Notes: generated from the sequence alone by a model not told the origin. A stretch of DNA of 5,423 nt from CAUZEO01 sp963578625 (GCA_963578625.1 CAUZEO010000350.1:1-5423); one strand, 5' to 3'; counted from the stretch's first letter, positions 1-5,423 are shown. Numbers and translations: made by a program.

Positions 1-502
1 AATAGGTCCCGCCGACCGCGACGGGACCGAAGAAAATAAAAACGAACAGATCCCCGAGACCCAGGTATCCCAGAGGAAACGGACCCGCGGTGTACAAGAC
101 GCCCGAAACGACCGCGGCAATCCCGATTGCGGCAATCGGCCAACCCGCCGAGGACACCAGGTACGCGCTCGTAAGCCCCGCCAATGCAAACACGAAGATG
201 GTTGCGCGAAGCATCCCGGCAGGGGAAATCAAACCCGCCTGGGTCACCCGCAGAGGCCCTTGCCGTTCCGTGGTGTCCGCCCCTTTCTGGAAATCGGAAT
301 AGTCGTTGGAGAAATTGGTTCCGATCTGGATCAACAAGGCGCCGATCAGCGTGGCGGCGGCGGTGAACCAGTGAATCGGTCCCGCACCGTACGCAAGCGC
401 CAGCCCCACCATGACCGGCGCAACCGACGCCCAAAGCGTTTTAGGACGAATTGCCAACAGCCAGATTTCCGGCAAAGACAGCTGTTTCGCGTTCTCGTTC
501 AC
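1..502 (-). CDS. menA: 1,4-dihydroxy-2-naphthoate polyprenyltransferase MenA (partial, C-terminus beyond window)
   Basis: This integral membrane UbiA-superfamily enzyme attaches the polyprenyl tail to 1,4-dihydroxy-2-naphthoate, giving demethylmenaquinone. The first 167 codons are visible. Seen directly: the N-terminal LAIRPKTLWASVAPV segment (about 16-30), the prenyl-diphosphate/Mg-binding region GTNFSNDYSDFQKGADT (about 61-77) with N66, D67 and D70, the GPLRVTQAGLIS stretch (about 82-93), and YTAGPFPLGYLGLGD followed by FVFIFFGPVAVGGTY at the window edge. These match MenA rather than UbiA. About five hydrophobic segments alternate with these loops. The start is taken as GTG at 502-500. TTG directly before it is an alternative, and the first internal ATG would remove the conserved RPKTL segment. 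No strong Shine-Dalgarno is seen. The gene lies 15 bases after the gloB stop, so cotranscription and perhaps translational coupling are inferred. Menaquinone as a respiratory quinone is a direct implication. Confidence 0.93.
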   Translation of the reverse strand, partial: MNENAKQLSLPEIWLLAIRPKTLWASVAPVMVGLALAYGAGPIHWFTAAATLIGALLIQIGTNFSNDYSDFQKGADTTERQGPLRVTQAGLISPAGMLRATIFVFALAGLTSAYLVSSAGWPIAAIGIAAVVSGVLYTAGPFPLGYLGLGDLFVFIFFGPVAVGGTY

Positions 503-517
503 CAATGAGGAATCCAG

Positions 518-1297
518 CTAAAAACGATCTTTTCGGGATCTGATTTCGGCAAACACTTCGACATCATCCGCATCCTCCAGCCCGAGTGCAGTCTTCAGTT
601 CGAGGTTGTCGCTACGCATGAACGGATTGGTCTGTTTCTCTTCGCCGATCGTGCTCGGTATGGTTGCCTTGCCTGCATTTCGCAGCGCCTTCGCTCCTCT
701 TAACCGACGCTGCAGCGCGTCATTCTCCGGATCGATGCTCACCGCAAACTCAAGGTTGTTCAAGGTGTACTCATGACCACAAAAAACAAGCGTTTGGTCA
801 GGAAGTTTCCGGAGTTTCAGCAGGGACGCCCACATATCGGCGGGCCCCCCTTCAAACAGGCGTCCGCACCCCCCCGCAAAAAGCGTATCTCCGCAAAACA
901 GGACTCCGTTACCAGCGTCATAGTACGAGGTGTCCCGCAGGGTGTGCCCTGGTGTTTCGAGCACGGTAAACTCTATCGGGCCGACGGTCACCGAATCGCC
1001 CTCCTCGACGCCGATCTCCATTTCATGGAGTCCGCTACCTTTCGGTCCGATGACTTTTGCGCCTTTCGCTTTCTTCAATCCCGGAACACCGGCCACGTGG
1101 TCACCATGGAGATGGGTGGCCAGGATCCACCCCGGTTCGATCGATTCCCGTTTCAGAAGGGCGAGCACCGGCTCGGCATCGCCCGGGTCAACGACCGCCG
1201 CTCCACCGCTCCAGGAAATGAGGTAGATATAGTTCTGCATACAGGCAGGAACCAGGGTGATGGAGAGGTTTTCCAGTTCGATTGTCTCAATGCTCAT
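518..1297 (-). CDS. gloB: GloB-type hydroxyacylglutathione hydrolase / MBL-fold metallo-hydrolase
   Basis: This 259-residue metallo-beta-lactamase-fold hydrolase is of the glyoxalase II type, which hydrolyses S-D-lactoylglutathione or a similar thioester in the cytoplasm. Metal ligands are visible: THLHGDH at 61-67 (H62, H64, D66, H67), H118 in TPGHT, D137 in the GDTLFAGGCGRLFEG stretch (136-150), and H175 in CGHEY. The C-terminal HAGH-type domain (about 176-259) includes NPFMR at 224-228, which favours GloB over generic MBL proteins. The usual GHT-x-GH pattern reads GHTLRD here, so the second, non-ligand His is absent. The start at ATG 1297 is chosen over one nine codons upstream (1324) because GAGGG lies 7 bases ahead of it and the protein then begins like its family (MSIETIELENL). 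It is first in the unit with menA. The actual thiol cofactor is not knowable from sequence. Confidence 0.9.
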   Translation of the reverse strand: MSIETIELENLSITLVPACMQNYIYLISWSGGAAVVDPGDAEPVLALLKRESIEPGWILATHLHGDHVAGVPGLKKAKGAKVIGPKGSGLHEMEIGVEEGDSVTVGPIEFTVLETPGHTLRDTSYYDAGNGVLFCGDTLFAGGCGRLFEGGPADMWASLLKLRKLPDQTLVFCGHEYTLNNLEFAVSIDPENDALQRRLRGAKALRNAGKATIPSTIGEEKQTNPFMRSDNLELKTALGLEDADDVEVFAEIRSRKDRF

Positions 1298-1304
1298 TCG
1301 ATTT

Positions 1305-1309
1305 CCCTC
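1305..1309 (-). promoter_or_regulatory. Ribosome binding site deciding the gloB start
   Basis: On the minus strand GAGGG is followed by a 7-base spacer (AAATCGA) and ATG at 1297. This is the only good Shine-Dalgarno near the candidate starts and supports ATG 1297 over the in-frame ATG at 1324. Confidence 0.7.
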
Positions 1310-1423
1310 ACTGGCGACAATCATAGGGACAATGGGGGGCAGATGAAAAGATCATCGTGGCAGAATGAGGGACGAGGGCGGGGGGCGGGAAGAAAAGAAC
1401 CCCCTACCGGTCGCGAATTCGCT

Positions 1424-1452
1424 ACTATATAATATCATGCGGGCGATCCCAA
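1424..1452 (-). promoter_or_regulatory. Probable sigma70-type promoter for gloB-menA
   Basis: On the minus strand TTGGGA (1452-1447) and TATAGT (1429-1424) are separated by exactly 17 bases. Transcription would start near 1417 and give a leader of about 120 nt before gloB. The AT-rich -10 region stands out from GC-rich surroundings. The plus strand of the same segment contains a perfect TATAAT (1428-1433) but has no acceptable -35 and no gene downstream. Confidence 0.5.
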
Positions 1453-1527
1453 CGAAGGTAAACGCGTTCACGACGCCGCAACCGTCCCGGTCTGGATTGG
1501 ATCCGGCATGACCCCTTCAAACTGACC

Positions 1528-1596
1528 TTCGAGTAGGATGTAGAATAAATAGAGGTGGCGCAGGCAGGCGAATCTTACTCGCATATCCTACTCGAA
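1528..1596. repeat. 12-bp perfect inverted repeat with 45-base loop
   Basis: TTCGAGTAGGAT at 1528-1539 is exactly reverse-complemented by ATCCTACTCGAA at 1585-1596. Pairing does not continue clearly into the loop. The right arm lies 7 bases before the next hairpin, so the two structures are adjacent. It could be the end pair of a tiny mobile element or part of a structured RNA; neither is shown. Confidence 0.7.
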
Positions 1597-1603
1597 ATCG
1601 GCT

Positions 1604-1673
1604 CGATTTGGCTCGCGAGTTAGCTCACGAGTTGGCTTTCCCAAACTCGCGAACCCACTCGCGAGCCTAATCG
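1604..1673. repeat. Large imperfect hairpin built of CTCGCGAG words
   Basis: The left arm 1604-1635 and right arm 1641-1673 are imperfect reverse complements around a 5-base CTTTC loop. The outer part pairs best (CGATT, then GGCTCGCGAGT), and the inner CGAGT/ACTCG part also pairs. The octamer CTCGCGAG occurs at 1612-1619 and 1658-1665, with one-base variants at 1624-1631, 1645-1652 and 1692-1699. No T-tract follows on either strand, so a rho-independent terminator is unlikely. Confidence 0.75.
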
Positions 1674-1757
1674 GCGGAAGCGGTGAAGAAACTCGCGACA
1701 AAGTTTACGACGAAAGGGGGACGCACAAACCTGAAAATCAGATGGCGCGAAACAATC

Positions 1758-1820
1758 TGACACGGTGTCACAGGCCACACTTGTATCTGAATACAACTCA
1801 GTCACCCCTGAAAACTCAGG
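1758..1820. repeat. Three evenly spaced short palindromes
   Basis: TGACACGGTGTCA (1758-1770, perfect 6-bp arms around one base), TTGTATctgaATACAA (1781-1796) and CCTGAaaacTCAGG (1807-1820) have centres about 25 bases apart. Each is operator-like in form, but no gene starts close by. They could be regulator sites, small hairpins in a transcript, or chance in repeat-rich DNA. Confidence 0.5.
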
Positions 1821-2049
1821 CCCCGAACACCGACAACCGAAAACCACGGCCGGAGGCCGCGCTGACACCTGAAACCAAAAGTGACTCGCACTGATTGGAA
1901 AATCTGGCCCACCCAGGATTCCCGCTGAAATCGGAGGACGCAGGTACGCATCCCAAAATCGAAAATCCAAAACTAAAAATAGTGCGCGTGCGGCAATTCA
2001 CGCCAGATCCCCTTCCAAGGCTGATCCGCCGACCATGCTGTCAGGGCCG

Positions 2050-2067
2050 CTGAAGCGCGCACTTCAG
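2050..2067 (-). other. Hairpin overlapping the ylbF stop codon
   Basis: CTGAAG (2050-2055) and CTTCAG (2062-2067) are perfect complements around a 6-base loop, CGCGCA on the plus strand. The TGA stop of the gene lies within one arm. No U-run follows on the minus-strand transcript, so this is a 3'-end hairpin rather than a standard terminator. Confidence 0.4.
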
Positions 2068-2513
2068 TTGCAGCCGCAACCGCCGCCACCGCCGCCACCG
2101 CCGCCGCCGCCGCAACATCCGCCACTGGCGGACTCAAGATCTGCGTCGACGGGGACTCGGCCCAGCTCAAAGGTCAACTGGACGTGCTTGCTTACGGATT
2201 CCTGGACCTGGCTCATCTGCTGCCGGGCATCGAGAAATGCGTTGGCAACTTCGTTCTCGAGTAAGAGATCACGTTCAACTTCGAACGCTTCAATTTCTTC
2301 ATCGGTGAGGCTCTCGCCGCGATTCTGTTTGGAAACCAGCTTTTCCTGAAGCTCGGTGACGCGCTGATAAAGGCCGCGGGCTTCCGGATCGCCCATGAAC
2401 GTTTCGATCGCCCCAAGCATTTGTGAAAAATGGGGCTGCTCGACGATAGTTTGACAAAGTTCTTTTACTTTCCGGATGACCGGCGTTTCTTGCGTTGCGA
2501 GTTCGATCGCCAT
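2064..2513 (-). CDS. YlbF/YmcA (RicF/RicA)-family protein with Cys/Gly tail
   Basis: This 149-residue helical protein fits the Com_YlbF family in length and pattern. Residues about 10-118 form the amphipathic helical domain, including VIRKVKELCQTIVEQPHF (12-29), a charged middle helix (DEEIEAFEVERDLLLENEVA, 71-90) and QQMSQVQESVSKHVQLTF (98-115). In Bacillus, relatives (RicA, RicF) form a complex with RicT that binds Fe-S clusters and affects RNA processing, competence and sporulation; the role here is not known. The tail is distinctive: C133-C134, eleven glycines (135-145), then C146-G147-C148-N149. This could ligate a metal or Fe-S cluster, which is inference. The start at ATG 2513 has AGG 6 bases upstream. 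The gene lies 163 bases after the transporter on the same strand, so it may have its own promoter. Confidence 0.82.
   Translation of the reverse strand: MAIELATQETPVIRKVKELCQTIVEQPHFSQMLGAIETFMGDPEARGLYQRVTELQEKLVSKQNRGESLTDEEIEAFEVERDLLLENEVANAFLDARQQMSQVQESVSKHVQLTFELGRVPVDADLESASGGCCGGGGGGGGGGGCGCN
2079..2111. repeat. GCC/ACC trinucleotide repeat encoding Gly11
   Basis: Eleven consecutive glycine codons on the minus strand, mostly GGC with three GGT, form an interrupted trinucleotide run in the tail of the YlbF-family gene. Length change by slippage would keep the frame and only vary the spacing between the two cysteine pairs. Confidence 0.8.
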
Positions 2514-2519
2514 GATTTA

Positions 2520-2599
2520 CCTACCCCTATATATATTCCTAAATCCGACAGGAATTGGCCGAATTTGTTCAGTCCGGCAGTTAGTGTTGACACGACAAC
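2520..2599 (-). promoter_or_regulatory. Candidate ylbF promoter and operator region
   Basis: Reading the minus strand, an imperfect palindrome GTTGTCGTGTCAAC (2599-2586) is followed by an alternating TA tract (2536-2528) that could serve as a -10, then AGGGGTAGG and the ATG at 2513. No convincing -35 is found at normal spacing from the TA tract, and a start there would leave only a very short leader. The AGG at 2522-2520 is the likely ribosome site. Confidence 0.25.
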
Positions 2600-2652
2600 C
2601 TAGCATAAAGTTGACCAATCGCAACATGATTCGGCCCAGTTCCGAAAGCTGA

Positions 2653-2675
2653 AATCCTGAGGGAAACCTCGGATT
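2653..2675 (-). terminator. Hairpin at the end of the nucleoside transporter gene
   Basis: AATCCTGAGG (2653-2662) and CCTCGGATT (2667-2675) form a 9-bp stem with a single bulge around a 4-base loop, one base beyond the transporter stop codon (2677-2679). A TGA/TCA pair with one bulge could extend it. On the transcript side only scattered Us follow (TTTCAGCTTTC), so termination may be partial, or the hairpin may protect the 3' end. Confidence 0.45.
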
Positions 2676-2676
2676 C

Positions 2677-3960
2677 TCAAACCAGCATCCCCGCAATACA
2701 TGCGGTAATGAAGCAGGCCAGCGTTCCGGCGACCAGCGACCGAAGCCCCATTTCGCAAAGCACCGTACGGCGATGCGGCGCGAGTACGCTGATTCCGCCG
2801 ATCTGGATTCCGATGGACGCAAAATTCGCGAAACCGCAAAGCGCGTAGGTTGCGATGACAATCGACTTCTGGTCCGTGATGACGCCGTCGGCCTTGAGCT
2901 GTGAAAAGGTCAGATAGGCATAAAATTCGTTCAATGTCGTCTTCTCACCCAACAACTGGCCCACGCTCATCAGGTCTGGTGTCGGCACACCAAGGAGCCA
3001 CGCGACCGGCGCAAAAATGACGCCAAGCAAGTACTGAATGGTTAGCGCCTCGTAGGCGCCGCCACTTGCGGCAGCGACAACATCATTCAAATTCGTCCAG
3101 GATCCCACCCAGGTGAAAATCGCATTCAGCATGGCGATGAACGCAGTGAAAACCAGGAGCATAGCCCCGACATTCACCGCCAACTTGACGCCTTGGGTGG
3201 TTCCGCCAGTGATGGAGTCCAACAGGTTGGATCCCATGCGATGCCGCGGAAACATCAGCTCGCTGTCGATCTCCTCGGTCTCCGGCAACATGATTTTTGC
3301 CACGACCAGGGCGGCGGGAGCGGAGATGATGGATGCCACCAGCAAATGGGTGGCAAAAAACTGGCGCAACTCCGGATCGTCCCCGCCCAGAAAGCTGACA
3401 TATGCAACCAGGACCGCCCCCGCGATTGTGGCCATGCCGCCCGTCATCAAGGCTAGAATCTCGGAGCGTGTCATCTTGTCGAGATACGGCTTCACGACGA
3501 GTGGGGCCTCCGTCTGCCCCACGAAGATGTTTGCCGCCGCGCACAGGCTCTCCGCGCCCGACAGACGCATCGTGCGCTTCATCAGCCAGGCGAAGGCGTA
3601 CACGACCCACTGCAGAACATTGAGATAATAGAGAACGCTGGTGAGCGCGGAAAAGAAGACGATCGTGGGCAGCACCTGGAAAGCAAGAATATGTCCCAGC
3701 GACTCGGTATCCGTGATCAGGGATCCGAAGAGGAATGCAGAGCCGGCAGTGGTGAAATCCAGGATCTTGATGAACCCTTTGGACACGAGTTCCACCGCGG
3801 CCCGAATCCACCCGACCTTCAACATGGCCACCGCCAGAACCAGTTGCAGGGCCGTCCCCGAGGCAACCAGCTTCCATGGGACTCCTTTCCGGTTGGCACT
3901 GAGCAACCAGGCGATGCCCAGCATCGCCGCGATCCCGATAAAACCACGAAGAATGTCCAT
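2677..3960 (-). CDS. nupC: Concentrative nucleoside transporter, NupC/CNT family
   Basis: This 427-residue inner-membrane symporter imports nucleosides with Na+ or H+. The length suits bacterial CNTs (about 400-420). Numbered from the chosen start, the nucleoside-binding motif NIFVGQTEAPL spans 144-154 (G148, Q149, T150, E151), the second substrate-binding region includes LNEF with E345, and CGFANFASIGIQIGG has N379 and S382, which align by motif with the Vibrio cholerae CNT ligands. The TM5 segment reads MTGGMATIAGA, with Thr178 where vcCNT, as I recall it, has a Na+-site Ser. An N-terminal helix (about 5-21) is followed by SANRKGVPW. The start is ATG 3960 (MDILRGFIGIA). An in-frame TTG at 3996 would add 12 unusual residues without a ribosome site; the site for ATG 3960 is also weak (GTGAGA). 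It is divergent from the SRPBCC gene. Specific nucleosides cannot be read from sequence. Confidence 0.93.
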   Translation of the reverse strand: MDILRGFIGIAAMLGIAWLLSANRKGVPWKLVASGTALQLVLAVAMLKVGWIRAAVELVSKGFIKILDFTTAGSAFLFGSLITDTESLGHILAFQVLPTIVFFSALTSVLYYLNVLQWVVYAFAWLMKRTMRLSGAESLCAAANIFVGQTEAPLVVKPYLDKMTRSEILALMTGGMATIAGAVLVAYVSFLGGDDPELRQFFATHLLVASIISAPAALVVAKIMLPETEEIDSELMFPRHRMGSNLLDSITGGTTQGVKLAVNVGAMLLVFTAFIAMLNAIFTWVGSWTNLNDVVAAASGGAYEALTIQYLLGVIFAPVAWLLGVPTPDLMSVGQLLGEKTTLNEFYAYLTFSQLKADGVITDQKSIVIATYALCGFANFASIGIQIGGISVLAPHRRTVLCEMGLRSLVAGTLACFITACIAGMLV

Positions 3961-4033
3961 GTCGTAGAATCTCACGGGACCGCCCCATCCGTCCAACGCT
4001 TTTGATGTGCCGCTTAAATTGAAGAATCGATTC

Positions 4034-4146
4034 GGATCAGGACAAAGATAGGGACGAAGATAGTCTCTGGCCCAATCTCTGTCTGGATCTTTGTCTCGAT
4101 CCTTCTCGATCGACGAAGATCAGGTCAAGGATCGCGACAAAGATGG
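4034..4146. repeat. Degenerate GACAAAGAT-type direct and inverted repeats
   Basis: The divergent spacer carries variants of one word: GACAAAGAT (4041-4049), GACGAAGAT (4053-4061 and 4112-4120) and GACAAAGAT (4136-4144), plus inverted copies in ATCTCTGTC and ATCTTTGTC (4076-4095). The longest pair is GGATCTTTGTCTCGATCC (4085-4102) against GGATCGCGACAAAGATGG (4129-4146): 15 of 18 positions complementary around a 26-base loop. Promoters for both flanking genes must lie in or near this segment, but I cannot identify either with confidence. Confidence 0.7.
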
Positions 4147-4236
4147 TCACGGGAGGACAGGATGACCCATCAGGGGAAATGAGGGCGAATCTAGACAACT
4201 CTCCGAAATTTGTGCCAGAATCCGAAACCGCACTTC

Positions 4237-4779
4237 ATGAAGTCTCTCAGATATATCATTGGCGCCGCGCTGCTGGCCCTCTCGGCTCTGATCCTCATCG
4301 GCCTCTCTCTTCCGGGCGATTGGTCCACGGAAGAGAAAGTCACCATCCAGGCGCCGGCGGAGGAGGTGTTCCCACTGATTGGTGAGCTTCGGAATTGGGA
4401 ATCCTGGACGATCTGGTTCGAGCACGATCCGAAGATGAAAGTCACCTGGCAGGGACCGGAATCCGGAGTGGGTTCCGGATACGACTGGGCGGGGAGCGAC
4501 GCCGTCGGTTCCGGCACGATTCGGGTCGAAACTTATGAAGCAGGTTCCGGCATTACATTCCGGCTCGGAATGGATGGCGACCGATTCATTGCCAACGGCT
4601 CACTCAAGGTCCATCCGAAAGGCGATGCGGCAACCGAAGTCGTCTGGGAAATGCACGGCGAACTCGGCTACGATCCCTTCGCCCGCTTCAATCGCAGCAT
4701 GCTGGAAACCGCGGTGCAGGGGACACTGCGCGACAGCCTGGAGAAGTTGAAAGAGTTGTGTGATTCATTTAGTTCGTAA
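4237..4779 (+). CDS. Membrane-anchored SRPBCC-family (START-like/polyketide-cyclase-type) protein
   Basis: This 180-residue protein has an N-terminal hydrophobic helix (about 5-25) after MKSLRY, then a helix-grip ligand-binding domain (about 33-175). Family features seen: the first strand and helix VTIQAPAEEVFPLIGELRNW (35-54), WESWTIWFEHDPKM (54-67), then GVGSGYDWAG (77-86) and GSGTIRVE (91-98), a hydrophobic strand region, and a long C-terminal helix (about 151-175). SRPBCC proteins bind hydrophobic ligands in a deep pocket; ligand and function here are unknown. The helix suggests an uncleaved anchor with the domain outside the cytoplasmic membrane (inferred). The start is ATG 4237; an in-frame TTG at 4210 would add nine residues before the hydrophobic segment. 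No strong ribosome site precedes either. Decayed DNA follows the stop, so it appears to be a single-gene unit. Confidence 0.82.
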   Translation: MKSLRYIIGAALLALSALILIGLSLPGDWSTEEKVTIQAPAEEVFPLIGELRNWESWTIWFEHDPKMKVTWQGPESGVGSGYDWAGSDAVGSGTIRVETYEAGSGITFRLGMDGDRFIANGSLKVHPKGDAATEVVWEMHGELGYDPFARFNRSMLETAVQGTLRDSLEKLKELCDSFSS

Positions 4780-4796
4780 CGCATCAATGTCAGCTA

Positions 4797-5254
4797 AACG
4801 ATCAGCGCGATGACCTGCCGTACCAGGGATGCGATATCGACAAAATCAATCTGTCGCCGCGGGAGGTCGTCCGCCTGACCCATCAGGAGTTCATGCCGAA
4901 TCTCGCATCGGGCAACTGGGACGAATCCGATCCACTCAATAATGCGCCGGGCTAGAACTATCTCGGATACGGAATTCTGAATCTCGGGCCCTGCCCGCTA
5001 CCCGGTGGCCTTGTCGCTTTCTCCAGAAATGGTGACGACCAGCCCAACAAAAGTTTTACTGCGCCTTGTCTGCAACTTTACGTCATGGATGAGGATGGCC
5101 GGAACGTTACGCGCATTGCCCCCATGAACATTGGAAGAGCCCTCCACCCCACTGTTCTTCCAGGACGGCCGGCTCATGTTCAGTTCGTATGAGGCGCAGG
5201 GCATTCGAGACCGCTGCATGCTACGTAATGTTTTATACTCACGGCAGTAATGGG
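4797..5254 (+). pseudogene. Decayed hydrazine-synthase-alpha-like / PD40-type protein gene (fragment)
   Basis: Translation from 4797 gives a family-like sequence: YQGCDIDKINLSPREVVRLT, THQEFMPNLASGNWDESDP, NYLGYGILNLGPCPLPGG, PNKSFTAPCLQLYVMDEDG, then MNIGRALHPTVL. I recognise this from large predicted secreted proteins of Planctomycetes and Verrucomicrobia annotated as hydrazine synthase alpha-like or PD40/TolB-like; that is memory, not a search. An internal TAG sits at 4953-4955, just before NYLGYG. The frame then breaks near 5160 (one extra C) and continues from 5161 as QDGRLMFSSYEAQGIRDR. Weak similarity in a third frame (FYTHGSNG, 5231-5254) suggests another lesion before it. The N-terminal part, probably over a hundred residues, and the C-terminal half are missing or unrecognisable. 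No start or ribosome site is seen, so it is a non-functional remnant, not evidence for anammox. Confidence 0.7.
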
Positions 5255-5328
5255 CTCCGCACCTGACGATGGAACCCAAATGGGTCACCCCACCTCCCTT
5301 TATCCTGAAGTGCCCGGAGATACCAATT

Positions 5329-5416
5329 TGGAGACGGGGCCCGCCGCGAATGTCGCTGACTTAAGGCCTCATCATGATCAATTCATTCTCGGGAACGGCG
5401 GGGACCCCCGTCTCCA
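5329..5416. repeat. Imperfect palindromic element, possible MITE/REP-like unit
   Basis: TGGAGACGGGG (5329-5339) is perfectly reverse-complemented at 5406-5416 (CCCCGTCTCCA). Pairing continues inward after a 3-base offset through CCGCCG/CGGCGG (5341-5346 and 5396-5401), then to GAATG/CATTC (5348-5352 and 5384-5388). This gives an 88-base fold with a loop containing AGGCCT. No target duplication is apparent in the few flanking bases. It lies in the decayed region after the pseudogene. Confidence 0.6.
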
Positions 5417-5423
5417 GAAACGC

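Larger units (their letters stand above)
1325..2063. other. Gene-poor spacer rich in inverted repeats
   Basis: No credible protein gene or tRNA is seen in these 739 bases. Open frames here, such as minus 1970-1620 with a TTG start, lack a ribosome site, carry low-complexity repeated words and match no family I recognise. Contents: the gloB leader and promoter (to 1452), a 12-bp inverted repeat with a 45-base loop (1528-1596), a large hairpin made of ACTCGCGA-like words (1604-1673), a fifth copy of that word (1692-1699), three evenly spaced short palindromes (1758-1820), a small CGGCC/GGCCG hairpin (1847-1859), and A/C-rich tracts of the CCGAAAACC/CCTGAAACC type (about 1820-1980). Confidence 0.7.

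Noticed and set aside
773..1432. Long plus-strand open frame opposite gloB
   Set aside because: It is antisense to a gene with complete catalytic motifs and has no recognisable protein features.
1438..1512. 24-codon frame starting ATG 1438 after a TATAAT
   Set aside because: It has no Shine-Dalgarno, no -35 at proper spacing, and no recognisable peptide features; the segment is better explained as the minus-strand gloB promoter.
1620..1970. Open frame of 116 codons on the minus strand in the spacer
   Set aside because: It begins at TTG with no ribosome site, runs through the hairpin repeats, and its translation is low-complexity with no recognisable domain.
3083..3988. 301-codon minus-strand frame inside the nucleoside transporter
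   Set aside because: It lies in a shifted frame of a well-conserved transporter; its Arg/Gly/His-rich translation is typical of an out-of-frame reading of GC-rich DNA.
3961..3996. N-terminal extension of the transporter to TTG 3996
   Set aside because: No ribosome site precedes it and the added residues (MDGWGGPVRFYD) do not look like a CNT N-terminus, whereas MDILRGFIGIA does.
4034..4146. Possible CRISPR array
   Set aside because: The repeated words are short, degenerate, in both orientations and irregularly spaced, with no uniform repeat or spacer and no cas genes.
4797..5254. Evidence of anammox metabolism from hydrazine-synthase-like sequence
   Set aside because: The family similarity extends to many non-anammox PVC proteins, the copy is broken, and no other anammox gene is present.
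4998..5288. 96-codon minus-strand frame opposite the pseudogene
   Set aside because: Conserved family text is on the plus strand; the antisense reading shows no domain or ribosome site.

Overview
The window is bacterial, moderately GC-rich chromosomal DNA. It has four clear genes plus a partial one, a decayed gene at the right edge, and unusually repeat-rich intergenic DNA. The best taxonomic guess is the Planctomycetes-Verrucomicrobia-Chlamydiae group, probably Verrucomicrobiota. This rests on recalled family distribution: a YlbF-family protein with a Cys/Gly tail, remnants of a hydrazine-synthase-alpha-like PD40 protein common in Planctomycetes and Verrucomicrobia, and hairpin-rich spacers. 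It is inference, not proof.

Layout. Positions 1-1297 (minus strand) hold a two-gene unit. A GloB-type metallo-hydrolase (518-1297) is followed after 15 bases by menA (502-1, running off the window), the prenyltransferase of menaquinone synthesis. A good sigma70-type promoter (1424-1452) lies upstream of gloB. Positions 1325-2063 contain no credible gene, only nested inverted repeats and short palindromes. Positions 2064-2513 (minus) encode a YlbF/YmcA (RicF/RicA)-type protein ending in a Cys-Cys, eleven-Gly, Cys-Gly-Cys tail. Positions 2677-3960 (minus) encode a concentrative nucleoside transporter (NupC/CNT), closed by a hairpin at its stop codon. Positions 3961-4236 are a divergent spacer with degenerate GACAAAGAT-type repeats. 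Positions 4237-4779 (plus) encode a membrane-anchored SRPBCC protein. From about 4797 rightwards (plus) is the pseudogene, with an internal stop and at least one frameshift. An imperfect palindromic element (5329-5416) follows it.

The genes are mostly housekeeping: respiratory quinone synthesis, thioester/methylglyoxal detoxification, nucleoside uptake and a probable RNA-processing regulator. They do not form one pathway. I see no evidence of a new multi-gene system. The items most worth a second look are the YlbF Cys/Gly tail, the eroded PD40-like gene, and the hairpin and repeat families in the spacers.
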